This document shows, one piece after another, positions 30,218-38,126 of a DNA stretch of 39,173 nucleotides. The position numbers and the translations under genes are program-made. The notes beneath the pieces are model-generated. The model had not been told where the DNA came from and did no database searches. It saw nothing but the letters and a program-made list of their open reading frames with translations. Source of the DNA: Actinomycetota bacterium (GTDB lineage: Bacteria > Actinomycetota > Acidimicrobiia > Acidimicrobiales > GCA-2861595). Location: positions 1-39,173 of the forward strand of contig PJQG01000008.1 of the NCBI GenBank assembly GCA_002861595.1. Reading direction: 5' to 3'. Within the stretch, counting starts at the first letter, position 1. Every line of letters begins with the position of its first letter.

Positions 30218-31869
30218 TGTTCACCTCCCGGCCCTGGCGCCGGCTGCGCCTCGGCCAGGCGCAGGTCGAGCAGGGGGTGGGCGGAGCGAACCTCGGGGAC
30301 GCTGTCGAAGCTGTGCGGCGGCGGAGGCGAGGAGGTGGCCCATTCCAGGGTGAGCCCCTCGTAGGGGTCGGCGGGGGCAGGGGGACCGCTGCTCCGCGCC
30401 GCTCGCACCGTCTCGGCCAGGAAGGCGGCCAGGCCGAGCAGGAGAACCACGGCGCCGAGGGCGGACAGCGTCGAGAAGGTGGAGGCATCGGACGAGAACC
30501 CGAAGTCCTTCACCCGCGCCGGGGCGTCGTCGTAGCCGAGCAGGTAGCTGCCCAGTCCCATGAGGAAGAACCCGCCGAAGACACCGAGGCAAGCCACCCG
30601 TGCCGGCGCGGCCGACAGCTCCCGACCGAGCATCTTGGGCGCCCAGTGGGTGACGGCGCCCAGCAGCAACAAGGTTGGAGCCCCAAAGGCGACCACGTGG
30701 AGATGCCCGGTGGCCCACGCCGTACCGTTCACCTTGGCGGCGGCGGCAATGGCGGCGTTGAGGGCGCCGAAGGCGGCCAGGAGGACGAAGCCGGCGACGA
30801 ACAGCAGGCTCGGGTGCACATGAGGCCGGCCTGCCGCCATGGTGCCCAGCCAGACCAGCACGAGCGCTCCGACCGGGAGCACCACCAGGGCGGTCAGCGG
30901 GGAATAGGTCGGCAGCACGAGCGCGTCGCCGACCCCCGAGCCTGCCGCCCAGGCGCCCAGGCTCAGGAAGGCGAAGGCGGCGATGGCGACCCGAGCGGCA
31001 GGCAGGCCGAGCAACGGGCGCCGGGCGTGCGTGGACACGATGTCGCAGGCCGCGCCCAGGCCGGGAAGGACCAGTAGGTACACGTCGGGCCGCCCGTAGA
31101 GCCACAACGTGTGGCGCCAGATGCTGCGGGCGCCGACGTTGGCCGAGGCGAAGAACGTCCCCCCGAAGCGCTGGTCGAGGTAGAACAGCACGAGCCCGGC
31201 GAGGAAGACCGGCGTGGCCAGCAGGGTGATCAGGCTGGAGGTCAACATGGCCCAGCTGAACATGGGCAGGCGCCGCAGCGTGAGCCCCGGGGTGCGCAGC
31301 TTGAGCACGGTGACGGCCAGGTCGGCGGCGGCCACAAGGGCCGAGACGGCGACAAGGGCCAGGCTGGCGATCATCAAGCTGGTGGCCGTGTCGGCGCCAC
31401 CCTTCGGGGCGGGAGTGGGGAGGCTGGACACGAGCCCGAGCCCGGCCGGCGGGCCCACCACGTAGGAGGTGATGAGCAGAGCGCCCCCCAGCACGAACAA
31501 CCAGAAGGCAAAGGCGTGGAGGCGAGGGAGGGCGAGGCGCCCGGAGCCGATCTGCAGAGGGACGACATAGGTGGCGACGCCCACCCAGGCCGGCGCCAGG
31601 AACAGGAAGGTAGCCACGGTGACGTGCATGGAGAAGAGGCGGCTGTAGTCGTTCCCGACGACCTGCGTCCCCTCGGACAAGAGCTCCGCCCGCAGGACCA
31701 TCCCCACCATGGCGCCCACCAGGAGGAACAGCAGGGACGCGGCAAGGTAGAGCAGCCCGAGGCGCTTGTGGTCGGCTGTGGCGAACCAGCCTTCGGGGGG
31801 AGCGGCCGTCGCCGGCCCGGCGGAAGGAGCCGGCCGCGCTTCCTCCGGACGCGTCTCGGTGATGGTCAC
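30214..31869 (-). CDS. heme-copper oxidase subunit I homologue lacking the CuB site
   Basis: 551 residues, about 12 helices, aligning along its length with ctaD in this window. Heme ligands are kept: H82 (FSMHVTV), and H389 and H391 (TGHLHVV). The CuB ligands are lost: the first is R260 in YGRPDVY (ctaD FGHPEVY) although Y264 stays, and the two adjacent histidines are A309-G310. The K-channel lysine is L336 and N-M-R-A-P-G is K-L-R-T-P-G. The codons read clearly (CGG for R260) and the frame is intact. It can bind hemes but cannot reduce O2 by the usual mechanism. The GTG at 31869 lies seven bases after ctaB; the stop overlaps the subunit III-like start. Confidence 0.85.
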   Translation of the reverse strand: MTITETRPEEARPAPSAGPATAAPPEGWFATADHKRLGLLYLAASLLFLLVGAMVGMVLRAELLSEGTQVVGNDYSRLFSMHVTVATFLFLAPAWVGVATYVVPLQIGSGRLALPRLHAFAFWLFVLGGALLITSYVVGPPAGLGLVSSLPTPAPKGGADTATSLMIASLALVAVSALVAAADLAVTVLKLRTPGLTLRRLPMFSWAMLTSSLITLLATPVFLAGLVLFYLDQRFGGTFFASANVGARSIWRHTLWLYGRPDVYLLVLPGLGAACDIVSTHARRPLLGLPAARVAIAAFAFLSLGAWAAGSGVGDALVLPTYSPLTALVVLPVGALVLVWLGTMAAGRPHVHPSLLFVAGFVLLAAFGALNAAIAAAAKVNGTAWATGHLHVVAFGAPTLLLLGAVTHWAPKMLGRELSAAPARVACLGVFGGFFLMGLGSYLLGYDDAPARVKDFGFSSDASTFSTLSALGAVVLLLGLAAFLAETVRAARSSGPPAPADPYEGLTLEWATSSPPPPHSFDSVPEVRSAHPLLDLRLAEAQPAPGPGGEQ

Positions 31870-31876
31870 TGGTGGC

Positions 31877-32773
31877 TCACGGCCACCGAGCCAGCTGGTC
31901 GACGGCCATGGCGCCGAACAGGAGCGCGATGTAGGAGATGGAGTAGTGGAAGAGCCGCATGGCGCGAGAAGCGGTGGCGTCCCGTAGCAATTCGACGGCC
32001 CGGAGCAGGAAGACGGCGCCGAGCAGCAGCGCCGAGACCAGGTACAGCACACCCATCCCGGCCACGGGGGCGAACAGGAGCGAGCATCCCCAGAGGGCGA
32101 CGGTGTAGATCACGATCTGGCGGGCGGTGCGGCTCATCGATGCCACCGCCGGCAGCATCGGGACCTCAGCGGCGGCGTAGTCCTCCCGGTACCGGATGGC
32201 CAGCGCCCAGAAGTGCGGCGGTGTCCACACGAAGATCACGGCGAAGAGGACCACCGGAGCCAGGCCGAGGCTCCCCGTGACCGCAGCCCAGCCGACGAGG
32301 ACGGGGACGGCGCCAGCGGCGCCGCCGATGACGATGTTGTTGGTGGAGGTCCGCTTGAGCCACAAGGAGTAGACGAACACGTAGAACAAGGTGGCGGCCA
32401 CCGCCAACACGGCACTGAGCAGGTTCACCAGCGCCCAGAGCTCGACAAAGGCAAGGACCTCGAGGGCGACGGCGAAGCGCAGCGCGCTGGCCGGCGCGAT
32501 CTCGCCGGTCACCAGTGGGCGCCCGCGGGTGCGGCCCATGATGCCGTCGATGTCGCGGTCGATGTACATGTTGATGGCGTTGGCCCCGGCCGCCGCCAGC
32601 GTCCCGCCGGCAAGGGTGGCCAGCATCAGGCCCACCGGGGGAACGGCACGGGCGGCGACCACCATGGTGGGCAGCGTGGTCACGAGCAGCAACTCGATGA
32701 TCCGCGGTTTGGTCAGAGCGACGTAGGCCGACAGCCGGGAGCGGGGCCGGACGATCACGGTGGTGGCGGCCAT
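31877..32773 (-). CDS. ctaB: protoheme IX farnesyltransferase (heme O synthase)
   Basis: 298 residues, a membrane prenyltransferase of the UbiA superfamily that adds farnesyl to heme b to make heme O, the step before heme A. The first aspartate-rich motif is in NAINMYIDRDIDGIMGRTRG (N-x3-D-x-D-x-D), LTKPRIIELLLVTTLPTM is the usual start, and the second part has KRTSTNNIVIGGAAGAVPVL and WTPPHFWALAIRYREDYAAA with the H-F-W and second acidic motif. It opens the oxidase operon and is divergent from ctaA, placing heme A synthesis next to its target. The ATG at 32773 is standard. Confidence 0.94.
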   Translation of the reverse strand: MAATTVIVRPRSRLSAYVALTKPRIIELLLVTTLPTMVVAARAVPPVGLMLATLAGGTLAAAGANAINMYIDRDIDGIMGRTRGRPLVTGEIAPASALRFAVALEVLAFVELWALVNLLSAVLAVAATLFYVFVYSLWLKRTSTNNIVIGGAAGAVPVLVGWAAVTGSLGLAPVVLFAVIFVWTPPHFWALAIRYREDYAAAEVPMLPAVASMSRTARQIVIYTVALWGCSLLFAPVAGMGVLYLVSALLLGAVFLLRAVELLRDATASRAMRLFHYSISYIALLFGAMAVDQLARWP

Positions 32774-32792
32774 GGGCGGGCAGACTACGGGC

Positions 32793-32814
32793 GCTTGCTA
32801 CCGCGGTACAAAGC
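32793..32814. promoter_or_regulatory. imperfect 22-bp palindrome between ctaB and ctaA
   Basis: GCTTGCTACCG and CGGTACAAAGC mirror each other at 9 of 11 positions, with an exact 10-bp core TACCGCGGTA at 32799-32808. It sits in the 86-base spacer between the divergent ctaB and ctaA starts, 19 bases from the ctaB ATG. Its position fits an operator acting on both genes; no regulator is identified. A TACCAT (32845-32850) nine bases before the ctaA ATG could be a -10 element giving a very short leader. Confidence 0.4.
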
Positions 32815-32859
32815 GAGGCGAGGCGTCGCCATGCGGCCCTGCCGTACCATGCGCGGGAC

Positions 32860-33786
32860 ATGGTTACCCGCTCGCTCTCCCCCGGCACCTACCGCCGGAT
32901 CACCCTCCTGGCCGCAGCGGGGCTGGCCTTCACCATCGTGCTCGGCGCAGCCGTACGGCTCACCGGCTCGGGGCTCGGCTGCCCCGCCTGGCCGAACTGT
33001 GATTCGGGGCGACTGGTGGCGCCTGCCGAGTACCACGCACTCCTGGAGTTCGTGAACCGCGTCGTGTCCGGCCTCGTGGGCCTGCCCATCATCCTCGCCG
33101 TGTACGGCGCCCTCCGGCGGCAGCCGCGCCGGACCGATCTCGTCTGGCTGTCGCTCGGCCTGGTTCCTGCGCTGATCGTCCAGGTGCTGCTCGGTCGGCT
33201 CACCGTCCTGTCCGGACTGGGTCCGACGGTTGTGATGGCCCACTTCCTCCTGGCCATGGTGATGCTCGGCAACGCCGTCGTCCTCCACTGGCGGGCCGGC
33301 CAGCCCGACGGTGAGCGGGCCCGACCACTCGTGCCGCCCGACCTGCGCAGCCTGGGCACCCTGGTCGTGGGCGCCACCGCTCTCGTGGTCTTCCTGGGGA
33401 CGGTGGTCACGGCCGCCGGCCCTCATGGCGGCGACGAGACGGCGGTCCGCCTCGACGTCCCGCTCCACCGCGCCGCCCAGGTCCACGGTTTCACCGTCGT
33501 GCTCCTGCTGGCCATGGTGACGGCCATGCTCGTGCTGGTTCGGCGGGCCGGCGCGCCCGCGGGCGTGCGGCGGCGGGGCCGCATCCTGATGGGCGTCCTG
33601 CTGGCCCAGGGCGCCATCGGCTACGTGCAGTACTTCACGGGCGTGCCCGTGGTGCTGGTGGGCGCCCACGTCGCCGGGGCCACCGCCGTGTGGGCGGCAG
33701 CGTTGCGCTTCCGCCTCGGGCTGGTGGACCGCGGGTCCCTCGCTACGCCGGCGGCACCGGAGGAACGGGCTTTGGTCGCGGTGTAG
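32860..33786 (+). CDS. ctaA: heme A synthase
   Basis: 308 residues, eight membrane helices. CtaA oxidises the methyl group of heme O to the formyl of heme A. The N-terminal [20 protein letters not shown] with [15 protein letters not shown] carries the paired cysteines of the extracellular loop; H-x-L-L-E-F-V-N-R ([14 protein letters not shown]) is the first heme-ligand region with the conserved glutamate; [27 protein letters not shown] and [13 protein letters not shown] give the remaining histidines. Helices 1-4 and 5-8 are the two similar halves. It is divergent from ctaB, and the product serves the ctaD oxidase. Confidence 0.93.
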   Translation: MVTRSLSPGTYRRITLLAAAGLAFTIVLGAAVRLTGSGLGCPAWPNCDSGRLVAPAEYHALLEFVNRVVSGLVGLPIILAVYGALRRQPRRTDLVWLSLGLVPALIVQVLLGRLTVLSGLGPTVVMAHFLLAMVMLGNAVVLHWRAGQPDGERARPLVPPDLRSLGTLVVGATALVVFLGTVVTAAGPHGGDETAVRLDVPLHRAAQVHGFTVVLLLAMVTAMLVLVRRAGAPAGVRRRGRILMGVLLAQGAIGYVQYFTGVPVVLVGAHVAGATAVWAAALRFRLGLVDRGSLATPAAPEERALVAV

Positions 33787-33812
33787 CGGTGGCCGAGCGA
33801 GAATGGACGGCG

Positions 33813-34109
33813 ATGACGATCGCGCCTGCTCCCGTCCGGGCCGACGACCCCGGCACCGAAGAGGTCACCAATCCCGACCTGCCGTGGGTGGTCATCGTCT
33901 GGAACGATCCCGTCAACCTCATGTCCTATGTGACCTACGTGTTCCAGAAGCTGTTCGGTTACTCGAAGGAGAAGGCCACCAAGCTGATGCTCGACGTCCA
34001 CCACAAGGGCCGCGCCGTGGTGTCGAGCGGGCCTCGGGAACGGGCGGAGCTCGACGTGTTCCGCCTGCACGAGCACGGGCTGTGGGCCACCATGGAACAC
34101 GACACATGA
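33813..34109 (+). CDS. clpS: ATP-dependent Clp protease adaptor ClpS
   Basis: 98 residues. ClpS binds N-degron substrates and hands them to ClpC/Clp[21 protein letters not shown] contains the N-D-P of the ligand pocket, [28 protein letters not shown] spans the helix with M and H contacts (residues 48-75), and the C-terminus is [17 protein letters not shown]. The ATG at 33813 is chosen because the family starts there after a variable tail; a GTG at 33789 would add eight residues. The DUF2017 gene follows, the usual actinobacterial pairing. Confidence 0.92.
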   Translation: MTIAPAPVRADDPGTEEVTNPDLPWVVIVWNDPVNLMSYVTYVFQKLFGYSKEKATKLMLDVHHKGRAVVSSGPRERAELDVFRLHEHGLWATMEHDT

Positions 34110-34135
34110 GCCTCTCTGCCGCCCGGAGGTCGTGA

Positions 34136-34609
34136 GTGGCGAGGCGGCGGTTCGCCTTTGCCGGGGGAGGTGAGGTGAAGGTGCGGATCGCCAGGGAGGA
34201 GCGCCAAGTGTTGCGCGGTCTCCCTGCGCAGCTGCGCCAGCTCATGGACGAGGACCCCGACGATCCCGCCGTGCGCCGGCTGTTCCCGCCCGCGTACCGT
34301 CAGCGTCCCGACCACGAGCAGGAGTACCGAAGGCTGATGGGCGACGACCTGCGGGAGCGGCGCCTCGCCGCCCTGGCCGCGATGGAGGAGACGGTGGACG
34401 CCGACGTGCTCACGGCCGAGCAGGCCAGCGGCTGGCTTCGGGCGCTGAACGACCTGCGCCTTGTGCTCGGGACCCGCCTCGACGTGCAGGACGACACCTT
34501 CGCCCACGAGATCGACGAGGCCGACCCCCGGGCTCCGGCGCTGGCCCTGTACGGCTATCTGTCCGTCCTGGAGGAGGAACTGGTCGAAGCCCTGGCCGAG
34601 GGCGTGTGA
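34136..34609 (+). CDS. DUF2017-family protein
   Basis: 157 residues, soluble and mostly helical, from a GTG with GGAGG six to seven bases before it. The start FAFAGGGEVKVRIAREERQV, the RRLFPPAYRQRPDHEQEYRR patch in the middle and LNDLRLVLGTRLDVQDD near the end are what is seen in DUF2017 proteins, which lie beside clpS in many actinomycetes. The function is unknown; context suggests a link to protein turnover. The stop lies four bases from the convergent DegV stop, so neither gene has room for a separate terminator between them. Confidence 0.82.
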   Translation: MARRRFAFAGGGEVKVRIAREERQVLRGLPAQLRQLMDEDPDDPAVRRLFPPAYRQRPDHEQEYRRLMGDDLRERRLAALAAMEETVDADVLTAEQASGWLRALNDLRLVLGTRLDVQDDTFAHEIDEADPRAPALALYGYLSVLEEELVEALAEGV

Positions 34610-34613
34610 CGGC

Positions 34614-35465
34614 TCACCCCGTCGATGTGCCCGTCGGGTACCACATGGCCCCGGCCGTACCCGGGCCGGTGTGGACGCCCACGCTCGGCCCGACCCGGTA
34701 GCGGACGAGCTCGGCCACCTCGGCGGCCCCGGCGAGGCGCTCCTCGAGCGCGTGGCGGAGGGGCAGTGCGCCGGCGTCGGCCACGCTGATCCCGACCCGC
34801 AGCCGGACTCCGCCGGCCAGCACGGCCTCGGCCATGACGTCGGCTGCGTCCTCGACGTTGGTCACCTGGGCGACGGGCTGGTAGCTGCCCCCCACGAGTC
34901 GCAGCACCGGAATGGCGCCCGCGGCGACTGCCTGTTCGGCCGCCGCGCTCAGCCGTCCTCCCCGGCGGGCCAGGTCGAGGGCGCGCACCACGAACACGTT
35001 GTCCGTGCGCCCGGCCACCTCCTGGGCCACCCGAGCCGCCTCCTCCAGGCCGGCGCCGCCCCGCACGGCCTCGGCCGCCTCCCACAAGCAGCAGGCGACG
35101 GCGAAGGACGCAGTACCCGTATCGACGAGGCGGACCGGCACGGGGGAGTCCTGCGTCCCGATATGGGCTGCGTTCACTGTGGCGGAAATGGCAGAGCCGA
35201 TGTGAACGGAGAGGACCTCCGTGACGCCCCGTGCGGCCAGGGCCTGGTAGGCCACGGCAAAGCGGCCGGGGCTGGGCGCGGCGGTGGTGACGGTGGGGAC
35301 CGCTCCGGCGGCGAACCGGGCGTAGAAGCTGTCCGCGTCCAGGTCGAGCCCCTCCAGGAACTCCTCACCGTCGACGGTGACGCTGAGGGGAACCACCTCG
35401 ACGTCGTACCGGGCCACCAGCTCGGGGGGCAGCTGGGCGTTGGAATCGATGCAGAACCCGATCAT
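34614..35465 (-). CDS. DegV-family fatty-acid-binding protein
   Basis: 283 residues. The start IGFCIDSNAQLPPELVARYD is the DegV opening, with D-S as the typical fatty acid contact; PLSVTVDGEEFLEGLDLDAD, TTAAPSPGRFAVAYQALAAR (the P-S-x-x-x-F loop), VLSVHIGSAISATVNAA and VVRALDLARRGGRLSAAAEQ follow in family order. DegV (FakB-like) proteins bind a fatty acid and, in Firmicutes, present it to a kinase. The ATG overlaps the PlsY-like stop by four bases (ATGA), which fits lipid metabolism: an acyl carrier beside an acyltransferase. No FakA-like kinase is in the window. Confidence 0.88.
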   Translation of the reverse strand: MIGFCIDSNAQLPPELVARYDVEVVPLSVTVDGEEFLEGLDLDADSFYARFAAGAVPTVTTAAPSPGRFAVAYQALAARGVTEVLSVHIGSAISATVNAAHIGTQDSPVPVRLVDTGTASFAVACCLWEAAEAVRGGAGLEEAARVAQEVAGRTDNVFVVRALDLARRGGRLSAAAEQAVAAGAIPVLRLVGGSYQPVAQVTNVEDAADVMAEAVLAGGVRLRVGISVADAGALPLRHALEERLAGAAEVAELVRYRVGPSVGVHTGPGTAGAMWYPTGTSTG

Positions 35466-36103
35466 GTGGCGTGCGCCGTTCTCGGCTCTCGAGCTGCTGA
35501 CGCAAAGCGCGACAGGATGACCGCGCTGCTGGCCGCGGCCGCCGCCGGCAAGAGTGCGGTGGGCGTGGGCCCCCACGCGTTGGGCCACCCTCGCCGCCAC
35601 GACAGCGCCGCCGCGGTGACCCACGTGGCCGATGCGATCACGGTGGCGGCCAACGTGGGCGACGAGAACCGCCGGGCCGGCCATCGCTTGGCCGCCGCCG
35701 CCCACGCCACCGCCAGGTCCACCGGGACGTAGGGCGGGAACGTCGCCGCACACTGGCCGAGGCTCACGGCCACTCCCTTCCCGCCCCGAAAACCGCTCCA
35801 GATCGGAAAGCAGTGGCCGACCACCGCAGCGGTGCCGGCCACGTGGGCGCCGGCGCCACCGGCGGCACGGCGTCCCAGCCCGCAAGCGGCGGCACCCTTG
35901 GCGATGTCGGCCAGGATGATGCCGTACCCCCACCGCTTGCCCAAGACGACCAGGGCGTTGGCTCCGCCCGGATTGCCGGTGCCCTCTGAGCGCAGGCTCC
36001 TCGTCCCGCCGGTGGCCAGCCGAGCGGCCACGTCGGCCACCGGCACGGTGCCGGCCAGGTAGCCGCCCACGGCAGCCGAGACGAGGTGGACGACGGCCAC
36101 CAC
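35462..36103 (-). CDS. plsY: PlsY-like glycerol-3-phosphate acyltransferase
   Basis: 213 residues, membrane protein. Motifs of PlsY are present: RSEGTGNPGGANAL (motif 1, the S-x-G-x-G-N-x-G-x-x-N pattern), GHCFPIWSGFRGGKGVA (motif 2, with H-x-F-P and G-K-G-V) and VVLGKRWG / ILADIAKGAAA. The third motif at the C-terminus is weak; the region after residue 135 is shorter and more basic than usual (AAAKRWPARRF). PlsY moves acyl groups from acyl-phosphate to glycerol-3-phosphate. The start GTG at 36103 follows an in-frame stop at 36112-36110; a second GTG is the next codon. A TAGGGT element lies three bases upstream. Confidence 0.8.
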   Translation of the reverse strand: MVAVVHLVSAAVGGYLAGTVPVADVAARLATGGTRSLRSEGTGNPGGANALVVLGKRWGYGIILADIAKGAAACGLGRRAAGGAGAHVAGTAAVVGHCFPIWSGFRGGKGVAVSLGQCAATFPPYVPVDLAVAWAAAAKRWPARRFSSPTLAATVIASATWVTAAALSWRRGWPNAWGPTPTALLPAAAAASSAVILSRFASAAREPRTAHAT

Positions 36104-36106
36104 TGC

Positions 36107-36142
36107 ACCCTACCGAGAGGTGGTGGACCCTACCGAGAGGTG
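36107..36142. repeat. 16-bp direct repeat just upstream of plsY
   Basis: ACCCTACCGAGAGGTG occurs exactly at 36107-36122 and 36127-36142, a 20-base period. On the minus strand each copy holds TAGGGT, a possible -10 element, the nearer one three bases before the plsY GTG. The repeat lies 125 bases before the plus-strand oxidoreductase start. It could be a duplicated promoter or a two-site operator. Confidence 0.6.
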
Positions 36143-36267
36143 CGGGCCGCCCGAACGGCGTCTACGCCGACCGTCGCTAACCTCCGCAACGTGCGGACGC
36201 CGGCTCGACCCTTCCCAGCCGCCTCGCCTTCCCGGGCCGAGGGCGACGTCGCTCCGGTCAGGGCGTC

Positions 36268-37275
36268 ATGAGCTCCAGCGGCGACGGCGAGGTGCCGGGG
36301 CCCCCGCCGCTGCGTTGGGGAGTACTGGGCGCCACCGCCCGCGCCGCGCAGTTGGGCGTCCTGCCTGCACTTGCCGACAACCCCAAGGCCAACCTGGTGG
36401 CCGTCTCCAGCCGCTCGCAGGCTGGCGGCGCCGGCTACGACCACTTCGGCGCGGCCCGGGCCTACGGGACCTACGAAGCGCTGCTGGCCGACGACGAGGT
36501 GGAGGCGGTGTACATACCGCTGCCCAACAGCCTGCACGCGGAATGGACGGTGCGGGCGGCCGAAGCCGGCAAGCACGTGCTGTGCGAGAAGCCCCTGGCC
36601 ACCAGGGCGGCCGAGGCGAAGGAGATGGCGGCCGCGTGCGAGGAGCTCGGCGTCGTTCTCATGGAGGCGTACACGACGCCGTTCCACCCGCGTTCCAGCG
36701 CGCTTGCCGACCTCGTCCGGTCCCGCCGGCTCGGGCCGCTCCGCTTCGCCCGGGCCGTCTTCACCGGCGTGGTGGACCTCGAAGGAGACATTCGCTCCCG
36801 CCCCGAGACCGGAGGCGGCGTCCTGCTCGACCTTGGCGTCTACTGCCTGGCCCCGTTGGTTGCCGCTGCCGGCCGCCTCCCCGTGCACGTCGCCGCCGGA
36901 GGCTTGCTGGCCCGCTCCGGTGTCGACGTTTCGTTCAGCGCCTGGATGGACTTCGAAAAGGGTTTCACCGCCAGCTTCGAGTGCTCGTTCGAGACGCCGT
37001 CCCGCCAGACCCTCGAGGTCGTCGGCACGCAGGGCTCGGTGACGGTGGAGCGGCCGTTCACACCCGGTCCCGACGACACCAAGCTCCACGTCGCCTTCAG
37101 CGACGGACGCACGGAGACGATCGAGGCCGGTGGCAACGACCCGTACCGGGGCATGGTCGACCACCTGTTCGCGGTCCTGCGGGACAGCGCCGCCCTGCGA
37201 CGTACGCCAGGGCAGTCGATCGAGTTGCTGGGCCTGATGGACCGTTTGCGGGAGGCGGCCGTCTGGGCGTGGTAG
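36268..37275 (+). CDS. Gfo/Idh/MocA-family oxidoreductase
   Basis: 335 residues. A Rossmann domain opens at LRWGVLGATARAAQLGVLPAL (G-x-x-G/A-x-x-x-A), followed by AVSSRSQAGG, AVYIPLPNSLHAEWTVRAAE and the signature HVLCEKPLAT with the catalytic-region lysine of E-K-P. The C-terminal half has ETGGGVLLDLGVYCLAPLVA, matching the G-G-x-L-x-D-x-G-x-Y-x-x motif near the active site. Family enzymes use NAD(P) to oxidise or reduce sugars and related compounds. The first ATG, 36268, adds a proline/glycine-rich tail of about 15 residues. It overlaps the hydrolase start downstream by seven bases. Confidence 0.9.
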   Translation: MSSSGDGEVPGPPPLRWGVLGATARAAQLGVLPALADNPKANLVAVSSRSQAGGAGYDHFGAARAYGTYEALLADDEVEAVYIPLPNSLHAEWTVRAAEAGKHVLCEKPLATRAAEAKEMAAACEELGVVLMEAYTTPFHPRSSALADLVRSRRLGPLRFARAVFTGVVDLEGDIRSRPETGGGVLLDLGVYCLAPLVAAAGRLPVHVAAGGLLARSGVDVSFSAWMDFEKGFTASFECSFETPSRQTLEVVGTQGSVTVERPFTPGPDDTKLHVAFSDGRTETIEAGGNDPYRGMVDHLFAVLRDSAALRRTPGQSIELLGLMDRLREAAVWAW

Positions 37276-38126
37276 GTGCGCCTGAGGAACAGCGGTTCTC
37301 GGTCGCAGCAGGCGTCGAACTGCACGCCGAGGTCTGGACGCCACAGGCGTGCGCGCACCCCGTGGCCTTCGTCCTCGTCCACGGCCTGGCGTCGAACGCG
37401 GCCATGTGGCGTGGCGTTGGGGAGCGGCTGCGGGCGCGGGGCCACGTCGTGGTCGCCGTCGACCAGCGAGGCCACGGCCGCTCGGCCAAGCCGGACGGCC
37501 CCTACGACGTCGCCACCTTCGCCGCCGACCTGGCCGAGCTCCTCGGCGCCCTGCCGTTGCGCCGGCCCGCCGTCGCCGGCCAGTCGTTCGGCGGCAACGT
37601 GGTGCTGGAACTGGCGGCGCGCCGCCCCGAATTGGTGCGAGGCGTGGCCTGCGTCGACGGTGGGTGGATCGAGCTCAGCGAACGCTTCTCTTCGTGGGAA
37701 GCGTGCGAGTCGGAGCTGGCGCCTCCCGTTCTGGAGGGCAGAGGCGCCCAAGAGCTGCGGGCGCTGTTCCGGGATTCCCACGGCGACTGGCCCGAGCCGG
37801 GCATCGAAGGCCTGCTCGCCAACTTCGAGGTTCGCGAGGACGGCACGGTGGCGCCGTGGCTCTCACAGCCACGGCATCTCCAGATCCTTCGCTCGCTCTG
37901 GGAGCACCGACCGTCGCAGCTCTATCCCCTCGTCCGGGTACCGGTGCTGCTCGTGCCGGCGGTCAACGCCGATCAGCCCGAGGGCTGGGACGAGACGGTC
38001 GACAAGGCGGCGGAGCTCCTGCCCATCGTGCGCCTCGAGCCGATGGCCGGCGACCACGACCTGCACGCGCAGCACCCGGAGGCGATGGCAGACCTGCTCC
38101 ACGAGTGGGCGGACAGCAGTCTGTGA
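37269..38126 (+). CDS. alpha/beta hydrolase
   Basis: 285 residues from a GTG at 37269 that overlaps the oxidoreductase stop. Fold motifs in order: AFVLVHGLASNAAMWRGVG (oxyanion hole), VVAVDQRGHGRSAKPDGPYD, AVAGQSFGGNVVLELAARRP (nucleophile serine), an acid in VNADQPEGWDE or nearby, and the late histidine in MAGDHDLHAQHP. This is the esterase/peroxidase-like subclass; the substrate is unknown. It is coupled to the oxidoreductase gene upstream and to the amidotransferase-like gene downstream by GTGA, so the three probably form one transcript. Confidence 0.87.
   Translation: MVGAPEEQRFSVAAGVELHAEVWTPQACAHPVAFVLVHGLASNAAMWRGVGERLRARGHVVVAVDQRGHGRSAKPDGPYDVATFAADLAELLGALPLRRPAVAGQSFGGNVVLELAARRPELVRGVACVDGGWIELSERFSSWEACESELAPPVLEGRGAQELRALFRDSHGDWPEPGIEGLLANFEVREDGTVAPWLSQPRHLQILRSLWEHRPSQLYPLVRVPVLLVPAVNADQPEGWDETVDKAAELLPIVRLEPMAGDHDLHAQHPEAMADLLHEWADSSL

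Noticed and set aside
36120-37268. Upstream extension of the hydrolase frame through the whole oxidoreductase gene
   Set aside because: The oxidoreductase frame has clear Gfo/Idh/MocA motifs there, and the extended part is Arg/Pro/Gly-rich noise; the GTG at 37269 starts the hydrolase.
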